Source of the DNA: Cetobacterium sp050033475
GTDB taxonomy: Bacteria; Fusobacteriota; Fusobacteriia; Fusobacteriales; Fusobacteriaceae
Assembly (NCBI RefSeq): GCF_050033475.1
Contig: NZ_CP188321.1
Coordinates: forward strand, 96,267-160,266
DNA: 64,000 bases
Reading direction: 5' to 3'
Part shown: positions 17,885-26,656 of the stretch, one piece after another
How positions within the stretch are numbered: position 1 is the first letter of the stretch
How the letters are laid out: each line of letters starts with the position of its first letter
Program-made: the position numbers and the translations under genes
The notes under the pieces: model-generated
Databases searched by the model: none
Told to the model about the DNA's origin: nothing
The model's input: the letters and a program-made list of their open reading frames with translations, nothing else

Positions 17885-19012
17885 TTATTTTTTAGGTCTC
17901 AACATAACCGATACTAAAACTGTAACAGGAATTGATAATACCAGACCAATACTTCCTGCTATACTTCTTATTATTTCCGTAGCAACTATATCTAAGTTTA
18001 TTACTTCTGTAAAACTTAATTTAAAAGAAATAAATACCATAATTAGAGATAATGAACTACCAACATAAGCTAAAATTAAGGTATTCGACATAGCTCCCAT
18101 TATATCTTTCCCTATATTCATTCCTGATTTTATTAGCTGTTTATTTGTTATTTCAGGATTAATACTTTCTATCTCCCACATAGAAGCAGCTATGGAAATT
18201 GCCACATCCATCACGGCTCCCAAAGCTCCTATTATTACTCCTGAAAATAAAATTCCCCTATAATTTAAGAAATGACCATTTGAACCATAAACTAATGCCT
18301 GCATATCTTCTGAACCCATTCCTACAAGCCCAGTATAATTACTCACTCCCATGGCCAATATTCCCGCTATTAAAGTTCCTAAAACCGTTCCTAAAATTCC
18401 TGCAAAGGTTTTTCTATTTATTCCACTTACAATAAATAGAGTTAGAACTGTAATTATTGCCACCGCTACAATTGTTATTGGAATTGGTGAAAATCCCTTA
18501 AGTAACATTGGTATCAAAAATCCTATAACTATTGCTACCGTCAAAAATAAAGTTATAAAGGCCTTTAATCCTTTAATCCCACCAATAACTAACATTGAAG
18601 CTATAAATATTCCTATTAAAAAATATAAAGAGTTTTCTTTAGAACGTTCAAATATTTTTAGTCCTGTTAATTTCCCGTTTTCCTCATACTGATATAATAA
18701 TATCTTCTCTCCCTTTTTTAAAATCAGTTTATAAGGATTTATTTGATCTATTGTATTTCTTAAAGTATAAGTTTCTCCTTTAAACTCACCATTCAGCAAT
18801 TGAATTTTTAAATGTTGATATCTTATATCACTCTCAATTGGAATATCTCTTTTTTCATTCGTATCATCATAGGGAATATCAACTATTTTTCCCTTAACAA
18901 TTGTGTATCCCCTATCAGTAACTTCTTCTCTATAAAAATCCTTTAGATTTTTTAGATCATTTCCAAAGATAATCGTACTAAGGAAAAATAAGATTAGTAA
19001 TACCCGTTTCAT
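17885..19012 (-). CDS. YibE/F-like family membrane protein
   Basis: 375 residues. Signal-like N-terminus, about 110 residues of extracytosolic beta-rich domain (V-K-G-K-I-V-D-I, Y-Q-H-L-K-I-Q-L-L-N-G-E-F-K-G), then eight or so membrane segments with G-A-L-G-A-V-M-D-V-A-I-S-I-A and G-K-D-I-M-G-A-M-S-N-T-L-I-L-A-Y. This is the YibE/F family layout. Function unknown; it is a predicted permease. It lies 22 bases downstream of the exported 5'-nucleotidase and is likely co-transcribed. Confidence 0.85.
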   Translation of the reverse strand: MKRVLLILFFLSTIIFGNDLKNLKDFYREEVTDRGYTIVKGKIVDIPYDDTNEKRDIPIESDIRYQHLKIQLLNGEFKGETYTLRNTIDQINPYKLILKKGEKILLYQYEENGKLTGLKIFERSKENSLYFLIGIFIASMLVIGGIKGLKAFITLFLTVAIVIGFLIPMLLKGFSPIPITIVAVAIITVLTLFIVSGINRKTFAGILGTVLGTLIAGILAMGVSNYTGLVGMGSEDMQALVYGSNGHFLNYRGILFSGVIIGALGAVMDVAISIAASMWEIESINPEITNKQLIKSGMNIGKDIMGAMSNTLILAYVGSSLSLIMVFISFKLSFTEVINLDIVATEIIRSIAGSIGLVLSIPVTVLVSVMLRPKK

Positions 19013-19034
19013 CTTGTCCTCTTTTCATTGAATC

Positions 19035-20741
19035 TTACATTGCTGGTATAAGAATTTCTTCTCCTACATAAATTATATTAGGATTTTTAAACTTATTAGC
19101 TTTTATTATTTTTTCTACAGAAGTTTTATTAGCCTCTGCTATTTTCTTTAATGTATCATTTTTCTTAATAATATATATTTTACCTTGAGATGAAACTGGT
19201 GCTTTAACATCCTTAACATCTACTAATATTTCACTAATATTTGGAATTTCTATTCCTTTATTAGCTTTAATATTCTCAACTAAAACATCTCTAATTGGTA
19301 TAAATAAATCTTTTATTTCTACAGCATCTTTAAAATCATATTTATCTCCGCCACTTACAATAAAATCATTTGTAGCAACTGTATAAATTTCATCATCTTT
19401 TATTGGAGTTCCATCTTCTAAAGTAATACTTACAATTCTATGCTCATATTCTTTATTTGGATCATAAACTACTTTTAATCCAGCAAATTGACCATCAGTC
19501 ATATAATCTGCTCCGATTCCATGATCTATAAGTTGTCTTAATTGTTTTCCAGTTACCTTAGCAATTACAACTTGATTATCAAATGGCATAATCTCATATA
19601 AATCACCCATTGTAATGTCACCCTTATAAAGAGTTCTTCTTAATCCACCACCATTTGTTAAACCAACTTGAGATTTTGTATACTTTCTCATAACATCAGT
19701 TGCCCAATAACCAAGTTCTGTTAAAGAACCTCCTCTATCATGATTTAAATCTCCACTTAAAGTTCCTAACTTTTCTCCCAATACTCCTGATAATTCCTCT
19801 GTTTGCTTCTCTAAATCTGCAGCAACTTCTGCGTTTGGAATAATATCTGATTTTCTATTTTCAACTGCATCTACAGATGGTTTTATTTCAATAATTTTTC
19901 CATCTTCTACAACTATATGTAATTTTCCTAAAGCTCTACCATATTTATATGCTTGAATTACTGGTTTTCCATTCATAGTTCCTGCAACAGTTCTATGAGA
20001 GTGTCCTGTAACTACTCCATCAATTCCTTCTACTTTAGTTAATCTATCTAATTCATCACCTAATACAACTTGATCCTTTTGATCACTTGGTATATGAGTA
20101 ATAGCAATAATTACATCTGGTTTACCTTCAGGTGCATTTCCATCCTTTAAAAATTTAACCCAGTGAGCCGCAGCTTCCTCTGCAGGTTTAAACTCTAAAT
20201 TCTCAACAAATTCAGCCTTAGTTTGATAAGGAGTTTGCTCTGTTGCAAGACCTATTAAAGCAACTTTTACTCCATCCATTTCAACAATTTTATAAGGTTT
20301 TGCCCATGTTACTGATTTTCCAGTTGTTTTATCATAAATATTTGAAGCTAAATAATCAAAGTTTCCTTCTTCTGACCATTTTGCTATTCTATCACTTCCC
20401 CAATCAAATTCATGATTTCCAACTGCTGAAGCTGTTAGCTTCATAGCCTTCATCATTTTACTAACTGGTGCTCCAAATGTTAAGTTAGAAATAGCTGTAC
20501 CTTGATAGTTATCTCCACCACTTACTACAATAATATTTGGATTAGCTTCTCTAGCTGCATTTACATACCCAACCATTTTAGCCATTCCTATATTTTTTCC
20601 TTTTTCTCTTGTATCTTCCGCTACATTTCCATGAAAGTCATTAAAACTGATAATATCAATTTTTGTAACTTTTGCAAATACTGTAGTTACCATAAGTAAT
20701 AAAAACACAAAATATTGAAACACTTTAAGCAACTTATTCAT
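19035..20741 (-). CDS. Exported 5'-nucleotidase/metallophosphatase with C-terminal LysM
   Basis: 568 residues. Signal peptide (cleavage after V-F-A). Metallophosphatase domain with S-F-N-D-F-H-G-N, S-G-G-D-N-Y-Q-G, V-G-N-H-E-F-D-W-G, I-T-H-I-P and G-H-S-H metal motifs. The 5'-nucleotidase C-terminal domain follows (T-N-G-G-G-L-R, I-M-P-F-D-N). The last 45 residues are one LysM (Y-I-I-K-K-N-D-T-L-K-K-I-A) that binds peptidoglycan. It would release nucleosides from nucleotides in the periplasm. I start at ATG 20741 (GGGAGG seven bases upstream); the frame continues upstream without a better start. Confidence 0.88.
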   Translation of the reverse strand: MNKLLKVFQYFVFLLLMVTTVFAKVTKIDIISFNDFHGNVAEDTREKGKNIGMAKMVGYVNAAREANPNIIVVSGGDNYQGTAISNLTFGAPVSKMMKAMKLTASAVGNHEFDWGSDRIAKWSEEGNFDYLASNIYDKTTGKSVTWAKPYKIVEMDGVKVALIGLATEQTPYQTKAEFVENLEFKPAEEAAAHWVKFLKDGNAPEGKPDVIIAITHIPSDQKDQVVLGDELDRLTKVEGIDGVVTGHSHRTVAGTMNGKPVIQAYKYGRALGKLHIVVEDGKIIEIKPSVDAVENRKSDIIPNAEVAADLEKQTEELSGVLGEKLGTLSGDLNHDRGGSLTELGYWATDVMRKYTKSQVGLTNGGGLRRTLYKGDITMGDLYEIMPFDNQVVIAKVTGKQLRQLIDHGIGADYMTDGQFAGLKVVYDPNKEYEHRIVSITLEDGTPIKDDEIYTVATNDFIVSGGDKYDFKDAVEIKDLFIPIRDVLVENIKANKGIEIPNISEILVDVKDVKAPVSSQGKIYIIKKNDTLKKIAEANKTSVEKIIKANKFKNPNIIYVGEEILIPAM

Positions 20742-20894
20742 AAAATCCTCCCAAATTAAAAATTTTTTCCCTGCCTTTAGTGTATCATATTTCATCATAA
20801 TTGAACACTCCATTCTTAGGATATTTTCATTTATTATTGTATTTTTATTTTCATAAATGTTATACTATTCGAACAAAACGAACGTAATTATTAA

Positions 20895-20928
20895 AAAATA
20901 AAAATGCCAGGTTTTCCTGGCATTTTTG
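20895..20928 (-). terminator. Terminator of the M20D/DUF3100-like operon
   Basis: AAAATGCCAGG/CCTGGCATTTT perfect stem with a four-T loop, just after the stop at 20929. Confidence 0.85.
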
Positions 20929-22245
20929 CTATGCTTTTATTATTTTATCATTAGATTCCATAAATTTTAAATATTCTTCCTTAGTCATTGTAGGTTTAAA
21001 ATTCTCTAATATTTCCTTAGCTGTTTTTCCTTCATTAATTAATAAATCTACAACAGTTAAAGCCATAGCTTTTGCTGGTAATAAATATGCAGCCTCTTCA
21101 TCCGCTATATTATATTCCTTTGTATGTAATCCACCCTTAATTCCACCAAACATTGGGTGTAAAGTTGGAATAATATGTGAAACATCTCCAAAGTCAAATG
21201 ATCCTGTGAAGTCTCCTCCTTCAATAACATCATTTTCTAATCCTAAGAAATCTAAATTTTCTCTTAAAACTTTTTCCATAGAATCATGTCTTAATATTGG
21301 TAAATATCCAGGTATTTCTGTAATTTCTATACTTGCACCTACAGCATGAGCTCCTGCTATTAATCCTCTATTTACTTTATAATTTGCATCAACCATTCCA
21401 TCTATAGTTCTTGCTCTAACATAAGATTCCATTCTAACATCTGCAGGAACCACATTTACAATATCTCCTCCCTTAGTTATAATTGGGTGGAATCTTACCT
21501 TATCACTCTCTTTAAATGTTTCTCTTTGTGCATGCACATTATTTATTGCTAACATAGCTGCATTTAAAGCATTTATTCCTTCATAAGGAGCTGACCCTGC
21601 ATGAGCTTCTTTTCCAATAAATTTAACTTGTTTTCCAATAAATCCGTTACTAACAGGCCCTGTTAGAACTTTTTTATCTCCTAAATCTAAAGCATGGAAC
21701 ATTATTGCCATATTTACATCGTCAAAAGTCCCATTATATATCATTTCTTGTTTTCCACCGAAATATTTTATTTTTCCATCTGCTCTTAGTTTGCTTCTAT
21801 ATTCTAATTCAACAAATTCTTCAGCAGGAGTGGCCATAAAATCAACTTTCCCCCCTAAATGAGATAAAACTCCAGATTTAACTAATCCTACTGCTGCTCC
21901 TAGCATTCCTGCAACTTGAATATTATGTCCACATGCATGAATTGCTCCAATTTCATTGGCATCACAGTGGTCATTACAAGATATAGCATCCAATTCTCCT
22001 AAAATTGCAACTTTTGGACCTTCTTTATCTCCATTAGCTCTTGCTCTACATCCAGTATAAGCAATTCCCTCTTCTACTTCTAATCCTAATTCCTCTGATA
22101 AAAATTTACTAACTGTTTTTGTAGTTTCAAATTCTTTATAACCAAATTCTGGATTTTTATATATTTTTCTTCCAACTTCTATAATAATATCTTTATTATC
22201 CTCTATTGTTTGGATTACTTTGTTCTTCAATTCTGTAATATTCAT
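20929..22245 (-). CDS. M20D amidohydrolase (AbgB / aminoacylase-like)
   Basis: 438 residues. H-A-C-G-H-N (about 102-107) and A-T-P-A-E-E-F are the metal and catalytic motifs of the M20D amidohydrolases that include p-aminobenzoyl-glutamate hydrolase subunit B. G-K-E-A-H-A-G-S-A-P starts the lid/dimer domain, and G-S-F-D-F-G-D-V-S-H is the late conserved segment. It removes an acyl or aryl group from an N-acyl amino acid in the cytoplasm. Third gene of an operon behind two membrane proteins, implying import and hydrolysis of the same compound. Confidence 0.85.
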   Translation of the reverse strand: MNITELKNKVIQTIEDNKDIIIEVGRKIYKNPEFGYKEFETTKTVSKFLSEELGLEVEEGIAYTGCRARANGDKEGPKVAILGELDAISCNDHCDANEIGAIHACGHNIQVAGMLGAAVGLVKSGVLSHLGGKVDFMATPAEEFVELEYRSKLRADGKIKYFGGKQEMIYNGTFDDVNMAIMFHALDLGDKKVLTGPVSNGFIGKQVKFIGKEAHAGSAPYEGINALNAAMLAINNVHAQRETFKESDKVRFHPIITKGGDIVNVVPADVRMESYVRARTIDGMVDANYKVNRGLIAGAHAVGASIEITEIPGYLPILRHDSMEKVLRENLDFLGLENDVIEGGDFTGSFDFGDVSHIIPTLHPMFGGIKGGLHTKEYNIADEEAAYLLPAKAMALTVVDLLINEGKTAKEILENFKPTMTKEEYLKFMESNDKIIKA

Positions 22246-22271
22246 AATACGCCCTCTCTACTTAAAATTTA

Positions 22272-22739
22272 TTATATTTCTCCTCTTAATTTTAACACAG
22301 CTTCTGCTATTAAAGCACATGCAAAGAAAATAGAAATAAAAACTAAAACTGATATTAAAATTATTTTCCAAGACATACTTTTTAATTCTTCTATTTTACT
22401 TCCAACAGAAATTCCGGCAAAAGTAAGTAATGGAGTTGTTATTGCCATAAAATTTATTTTTCCAGTATATTCCATAAAAACCTTTGACAAAGGGTTATAA
22501 GGTATACTCATTAAAAATCCTAAAATTGTTACCCAACCAAAAGCCGGAAAAATTGATTTAGGAAATAATTCTTTTATTATTAAAGCACCTAAAGCTACTG
22601 CTAAAATCATTAACATTCCAGGAATTCCTTCAATTATAGAAGAACCCATTCCTACTTTTTGAGTTAATAATACCGCCATCCCTGATAATAAAAGTAAAAG
22701 TCCGTTGTTACTTAATTTTTTTGTATTAATTTTCCCCAT
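22272..22739 (-). CDS. Small membrane protein, partner of the DUF3100-like protein
   Basis: 155 residues, four or five hydrophobic segments, with G-K-I-N-F-M-A-I-T-T-P-L-L-T-F-A-G-I-S-V-G in the centre. I do not recognise a named family. Its ATG overlaps the stop of the upstream gene by one base (TAATG), so the two are translationally coupled and probably form one carrier. Confidence 0.65.
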   Translation of the reverse strand: MGKINTKKLSNNGLLLLLSGMAVLLTQKVGMGSSIIEGIPGMLMILAVALGALIIKELFPKSIFPAFGWVTILGFLMSIPYNPLSKVFMEYTGKINFMAITTPLLTFAGISVGSKIEELKSMSWKIILISVLVFISIFFACALIAEAVLKLRGEI

Positions 22740-23563
22740 TATGCTTCTACTCCTTTATTCTTTTTCTTTCCTAACTTTGGTTCTAATATTGAATACAATT
22801 TATTAGTTAAAGGCAGAGTGATAAATATTAAAAAGTTTACCCCTGTTATACCAGAAAGCATATTACTTGTTGCTGCATAGGCTATAACAGTATCCTTCAT
22901 ATTTGCAGGAATTGTTTCTGTTAAAGCAGCTACCGCTGCAGTCATCATACTTCCACTTCCTACTCCACAAGCCATTCCCAATGCATAGGGATGAATTCCT
23001 GTATAAACTGCCACTGAACCTAAAATACCAAAAACTATAGTTCCTAAAACTGTTCCAATTAAATAAGTTCCTAAAACTCCACTTCCCTCAGGAGAATCTA
23101 TTCCATATTTTTCTCCAATTACTCCTAAAGAAGGTTCTCTACTTATACTAGAGGTTGCTCCTACTGCTTCTCTTTTCATTCCCATATATAGTGCCAATGG
23201 TAATGCAATAATTGGTGATAATATATGTCCAAACTCTTGAGCTAGGAATGCAGGTCCTGCTTCAATTATTTTTTGAAAATTTGGTCCAGCAAGGGTTCCA
23301 TATTTAACTCCCAAAATAAGTAATATTACTCCCACAAATTCCCCTGCTAATTTTATTTCTTTTTCTCCTATTATTTTCTTTAAAACTTTAATTTTTTTTC
23401 CTAAAAGATCCGGTGTTATAATTAATCCAATTGTTACAGCATATAACATTGGAAATAAAACTATATTTACCCCTCCCACAGGAACCGAGATTTTTCCTAT
23501 AGCTTCACATAAAACGATTATCGTTGCTGAAGCTATTAATAATTGCGCCATCACTTTGTTCAT
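22739..23563 (-). CDS. DUF3100-like membrane protein, probable carrier subunit
   Basis: 274 residues, about eight hydrophobic segments. Y-M-G-M-K-R-E-A-V-G-A-T-S-S-I-S-R-E-P, then G-S-G-V-L-G-T-Y and G-M-A-C-G-V-G-S-G-S-M-M-T-A fit what I recall of the DUF3100 family, which sits beside amidohydrolases. First gene of a three-gene operon with the 155-residue membrane protein and the M20D enzyme; driven by the promoter at 23616-23644. Confidence 0.65.
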   Translation of the reverse strand: MNKVMAQLLIASATIIVLCEAIGKISVPVGGVNIVLFPMLYAVTIGLIITPDLLGKKIKVLKKIIGEKEIKLAGEFVGVILLILGVKYGTLAGPNFQKIIEAGPAFLAQEFGHILSPIIALPLALYMGMKREAVGATSSISREPSLGVIGEKYGIDSPEGSGVLGTYLIGTVLGTIVFGILGSVAVYTGIHPYALGMACGVGSGSMMTAAVAALTETIPANMKDTVIAYAATSNMLSGITGVNFLIFITLPLTNKLYSILEPKLGKKKNKGVEA

Positions 23564-23597
23564 CTTTTCTCTCCTTTTGTCCTAAATAAGTCCTTTA

Positions 23598-23644
23598 TTC
23601 ACGTGTATGAACATATTTATACTATTTACTTCACATTTTGTCAA
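23598..23644 (-). promoter_or_regulatory. Promoter and candidate operator of the DUF3100-like/M20D operon
   Basis: On the minus strand TTGACA (23639-23644), 17 bases, TATAAA (23616-23621). Just downstream is the inverted repeat TTCACGTGTATGAA (23598-23611), at a position where a bound regulator would affect initiation. The regulator gene immediately upstream is the obvious candidate. Confidence 0.6.
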
Positions 23645-23663
23645 CAAATAAATCTATTTCAGC

Positions 23664-23700
23664 ACATAAAAAAAAGGAGTAGAACATTTCTACCCTTTAA
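23664..23700 (-). terminator. Terminator of the regulator gene
   Basis: GTAGAA/TTCTAC stem extended by imperfect pairs, with an eight-A run on the plus strand. Confidence 0.65.
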
Positions 23701-24965
23701 AAGTCAATTCTTATAACCCTTCTTGGTCTTCCCGCTTTAACAGAATTTTCAAACTCTATTAACTTACCATAACCATTTTCCATAATTGATTTTATTATTC
23801 TATTTGCACTTCTTTCACTAATTTCTAAAAAATTTGCTAATTCCTTACTTGTAAATTCAGTTTTATCATATTTTTTACTTATAGCTTTAATTTTTGATAA
23901 ATAATTTGAACTTATTCCTGCCTTTTTTGCTATAATATAAATTTTTTCATCCACTTGATCCCTATATTCAATCTCTTTAACATCAAATAAAGGACCTTTT
24001 ATACTTTTTCCAGAAGAAGAATATATTTCAAAATTTCTTTTTTCTAAACTTACTCCTAAAGCTTTTCTTGCATTTTTTTCAGCATTAATAATACTTTCTC
24101 CAAATCCTATTCCAATTCCTAAATTAATTCCTTTATCTAAAAGATTTAATTCATGTAAAGATTTTTTAAAACACCATATTAAGTCTTTATTTTTTAACAT
24201 TTTTTTTGTTGTAATTAAAATATATTCTTTGTTATCAGTTATTTTCAATTGTCCTTGAACTTCCTTAGAATATTCCAAGATAATTTTATTTATCTTTTCT
24301 TTATCTTCCCAAGATATTTCATTGTTCTCAATTTTTATAATTTTTATTCCTAAACTATTATCTTCATTTTTCTTTAATTCAATATCTTTTAAAAGTTTTT
24401 CAAATTTTTCAACAATTTCAATGTTTGATGCTTGCAATCTATAAACTGGTACATCTTTTCTTTTAAAATATAAATATATATGACCAAAGGCTGTCATTAT
24501 ACAATTTATTTCTTTTTTCTTTAATAGATTTTCATACTCATCTAAATAATTTTTTTCAGTCTTATTTAGAACAAATTCCTGATGTATATAATTTTCTAAA
24601 GAAATATCAAGTTCATCTAAGACACTCCCCAATGCCTTTTTATCAACTATATCTACTCCTAATTTCAAATTATTAAATGTATTAAAATCATTTCTTAAAT
24701 CCCAAAAAGCCTTCGCTATACTAGGAAAGTTTCTACCTGTAAATGTTAAAGGTTTTTTACATATATTCTTTACTAAAGAATATATTCCAACTCCTGTAAC
24801 ATATATTCCATCCACAGCATCTTGTATTTTTTCTACTATCTCAGGAGTATTTTCTACCTTTTCCTCAATCAACTCAACAAACTCAATAGATGAATTTTGT
24901 TCAGTCAAAACGCTATGTATTTTCTTTACAGAATCCGGCGCTCCTATTATGGCAATTTTCATCAT
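23697..24965 (-). CDS. Probable transcriptional regulator with C-terminal winged helix
   Basis: 422 residues. About 1-190 is an alpha/beta domain starting K-I-A-I-I-G-A-P-D-S, reminiscent of sensor domains. The middle (about 210-310) contains G-I-G-I-G-F-G-E-S-I-I-N-A-E-K-N-A-R-K-A-L, similar to degenerate nucleotide-cyclase-like domains of some regulators. The last 70 residues contain a winged helix (T-S-K-E-L-A-N-F-L-E-I-S-E-R-S-A-N-R-I-I). No known family name comes to mind. GGAGG precedes ATG-ATG at 24965/24962; an upstream ATG at 24980 lacks a ribosome site. It probably controls the adjacent operon. Confidence 0.65.
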   Translation of the reverse strand: MMKIAIIGAPDSVKKIHSVLTEQNSSIEFVELIEEKVENTPEIVEKIQDAVDGIYVTGVGIYSLVKNICKKPLTFTGRNFPSIAKAFWDLRNDFNTFNNLKLGVDIVDKKALGSVLDELDISLENYIHQEFVLNKTEKNYLDEYENLLKKKEINCIMTAFGHIYLYFKRKDVPVYRLQASNIEIVEKFEKLLKDIELKKNEDNSLGIKIIKIENNEISWEDKEKINKIILEYSKEVQGQLKITDNKEYILITTKKMLKNKDLIWCFKKSLHELNLLDKGINLGIGIGFGESIINAEKNARKALGVSLEKRNFEIYSSSGKSIKGPLFDVKEIEYRDQVDEKIYIIAKKAGISSNYLSKIKAISKKYDKTEFTSKELANFLEISERSANRIIKSIMENGYGKLIEFENSVKAGRPRRVIRIDF

Positions 24966-25100
24966 TTTTTCCTCCACCATTTTTTATTGCTCCGAGTATG
25001 ATAACACATCATTATGTATTTTTTCAATATATTTATATTTTTTAATTATGTTTTTTTAAACTTTATTTGTATAATAGTTATATATTATTAGGAGGTTTTT

Positions 25101-26231
25101 ATGAAAAAATTTAAAAATTTTATCTCTGGAATTAATATAGCATTAAAAAATTATGAAAGAGCTAATTCTAATTTATGGGTTACATCTCTTTGTTATTTTT
25201 CAATATTTTCTTTAGTTCCAATTTTAGCAATAACTTTTAGTATCGGTAGATGGTTGGGAATTGAAAATTACTTAATAACACAGCTTGTTAATAATTCTCC
25301 AATTAACGAAGAACTTTTAAATTCCTTATTAAAAGCTGGACAAAATTTATTAGAAAATACACGGAGTGGATTACTAGCTGGTCTTGGTTTTATCTTTTTA
25401 GTTTGGAGTTTGTTATCTATTTTATCTATTTTAGAAGAAGCCTTTGATGACATTTGGATGGTAAAAAAGAAAAGAAATTTTTTATATAGAATTTCTTATT
25501 ATTTAACTTTATTTGCATCTTTTCCTATTATTTTGGTTTCTATGAATGGAATTGTTTCTCTTTTCCACTGGCAAGTTTTTAGATTTTTAACTCCTTATAT
25601 TGGATTAACTTTATTCTTCACTCTTTTATATATTTTAATTCCAACAAGTGAAGTTAAACTTATTCCTGCTTTTTTTGCAGGATTTTTTGTTTCTATTTTT
25701 TTCAATCAAATACAATTTTTGTTAATTAAATTACAAATTTTTATTAATACTTATAATAAAATTTATGGTAGTTTCTCTGTTATTTTAATTTTTTTACTTT
25801 GGTTAAGATTTATTTGGTTTTTTATAATTCTTGGTGGACATCTTGCATATTTTCTACAAAATACTGAAATCTTCACAGAAACTTTCAATCCAAAAAAATT
25901 AAATTTTATTACTATAAAAAAAATTTCTATAAATATATTAATTGTTTTAGGAGAAAATTATTTAAAAAATTTACCTCCTCTTTCGATTGAAGAAATAAGC
26001 AAGAAATTAAATTTACAAAAAAATTTAATTTATAACGTATTAAATATATTGAAAGAAAAAAATTTAATAATTGAATCCTTCGATAATAATTTTAAATTAT
26101 CTTGTAATATAAATACTTTAACCATTGAAAATATTGAAAATATTCTTGAAGAATATGGATATAATCTTAATATTACATCTCCTGAAATCTCTAATAAAAA
26201 TATTCTCTTAAAAGATTTAATAAATTTTTAA
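25101..26231 (+). CDS. YihY/BrkB family membrane protein
   Basis: 376 residues. About 1-270 forms six membrane segments with the YihY signatures S-L-C-Y-F-S-I-F-S-L-V-P, E-E-A-F-D-D-I-W, and Y-G-S-F-S-V-I-L-I-F-L-L-W-L-R. The C-terminal 100 residues are soluble with a likely winged helix (S-I-E-E-I-S-K-K-L-N-L-Q-K). The family was once mislabelled RNase BN; its actual function is unknown. AGGAGG precedes the ATG. Downstream is a tRNA cluster with its own promoter. Confidence 0.88.
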   Translation: MKKFKNFISGINIALKNYERANSNLWVTSLCYFSIFSLVPILAITFSIGRWLGIENYLITQLVNNSPINEELLNSLLKAGQNLLENTRSGLLAGLGFIFLVWSLLSILSILEEAFDDIWMVKKKRNFLYRISYYLTLFASFPIILVSMNGIVSLFHWQVFRFLTPYIGLTLFFTLLYILIPTSEVKLIPAFFAGFFVSIFFNQIQFLLIKLQIFINTYNKIYGSFSVILIFLLWLRFIWFFIILGGHLAYFLQNTEIFTETFNPKKLNFITIKKISINILIVLGENYLKNLPPLSIEEISKKLNLQKNLIYNVLNILKEKNLIIESFDNNFKLSCNINTLTIENIENILEEYGYNLNITSPEISNKNILLKDLINF

Positions 26232-26240
26232 ATTTCTTTG

Positions 26241-26269
26241 TTGACTTTTTATTTTTTTTATGATATTCT
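26241..26269 (+). promoter_or_regulatory. Promoter of the Pro-Trp-Met-Leu tRNA cluster
   Basis: TTGACT, 17-base spacer, TATTCT; the first tRNA begins 19 bases downstream of the -10 element. Confidence 0.75.
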
Positions 26270-26287
26270 AATTAAGCAATGGAAGTA

Positions 26288-26364
26288 CGGAATATAGCGC
26301 AGTCCGGTAGCGCACCTGCCTTGGGAGCAGGGGGCCGCAAGTTCGAATCTTGCTATTCCGACCA
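26288..26364 (+). tRNA. tRNA-Pro (TGG)
   Basis: Acceptor CGGAATA/TATTCCG, anticodon loop with TGG, encoded CCA. The sequence is identical to the tRNA-Pro on the minus strand at 49637-49713. Confidence 0.95.
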
Positions 26365-26367
26365 TGC

Positions 26368-26443
26368 AGGCTAATGGCTCAATTGGTAGAGCATCGGTCT
26401 CCAAAACCGAGGGTTGCGGGTTCGAGTCCTGCTTGGCCTGCCA
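26368..26443 (+). tRNA. tRNA-Trp (CCA)
   Basis: Acceptor AGGCTAA/TTGGCCT, anticodon CCA in the loop TCTCCAAAA, encoded CCA end. Confidence 0.95.
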
Positions 26444-26446
26444 TAT

Positions 26447-26523
26447 GCCTAGATAGCTCAGTTGGCTAGAGCACTCGGTTCATACCCGAGCGGTCGAAGG
26501 TTCGAATCCTTTTCTAGGCACCA
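26447..26523 (+). tRNA. tRNA-Met (CAT), elongator type
   Basis: Acceptor GCCTAGA/TCTAGGC, anticodon CAT in loop TTCATAC, encoded CCA. The acceptor is fully paired and the anticodon stem lacks the triple G-C of initiators. A lysidine-modified Ile tRNA cannot be excluded from sequence. Confidence 0.85.
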
Positions 26524-26529
26524 TAATAC

Positions 26530-26613
26530 GCGAGGGTGGCGGAATTGGCAGACGCACCAGACTTAGGATCTGGCGTCCTAGACGTGAGGGTTCAAGTCCC
26601 TCCCTTCGCACCA
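26530..26613 (+). tRNA. tRNA-Leu (TAG)
   Basis: Acceptor GCGAGGG/CCTTCGC (one G-T pair), anticodon TAG, long variable arm, encoded CCA. Confidence 0.95.
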
Positions 26614-26627
26614 AGTGCGAAATTAAA

Positions 26628-26653
26628 AGACAGATTACTCTGTCTTTTTTTAT
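26628..26653 (+). terminator. Terminator of the tRNA cluster
   Basis: AGACAGA-TTAC-TCTGTCT stem followed by seven T. Confidence 0.85.
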
Positions 26654-26656
26654 TTC

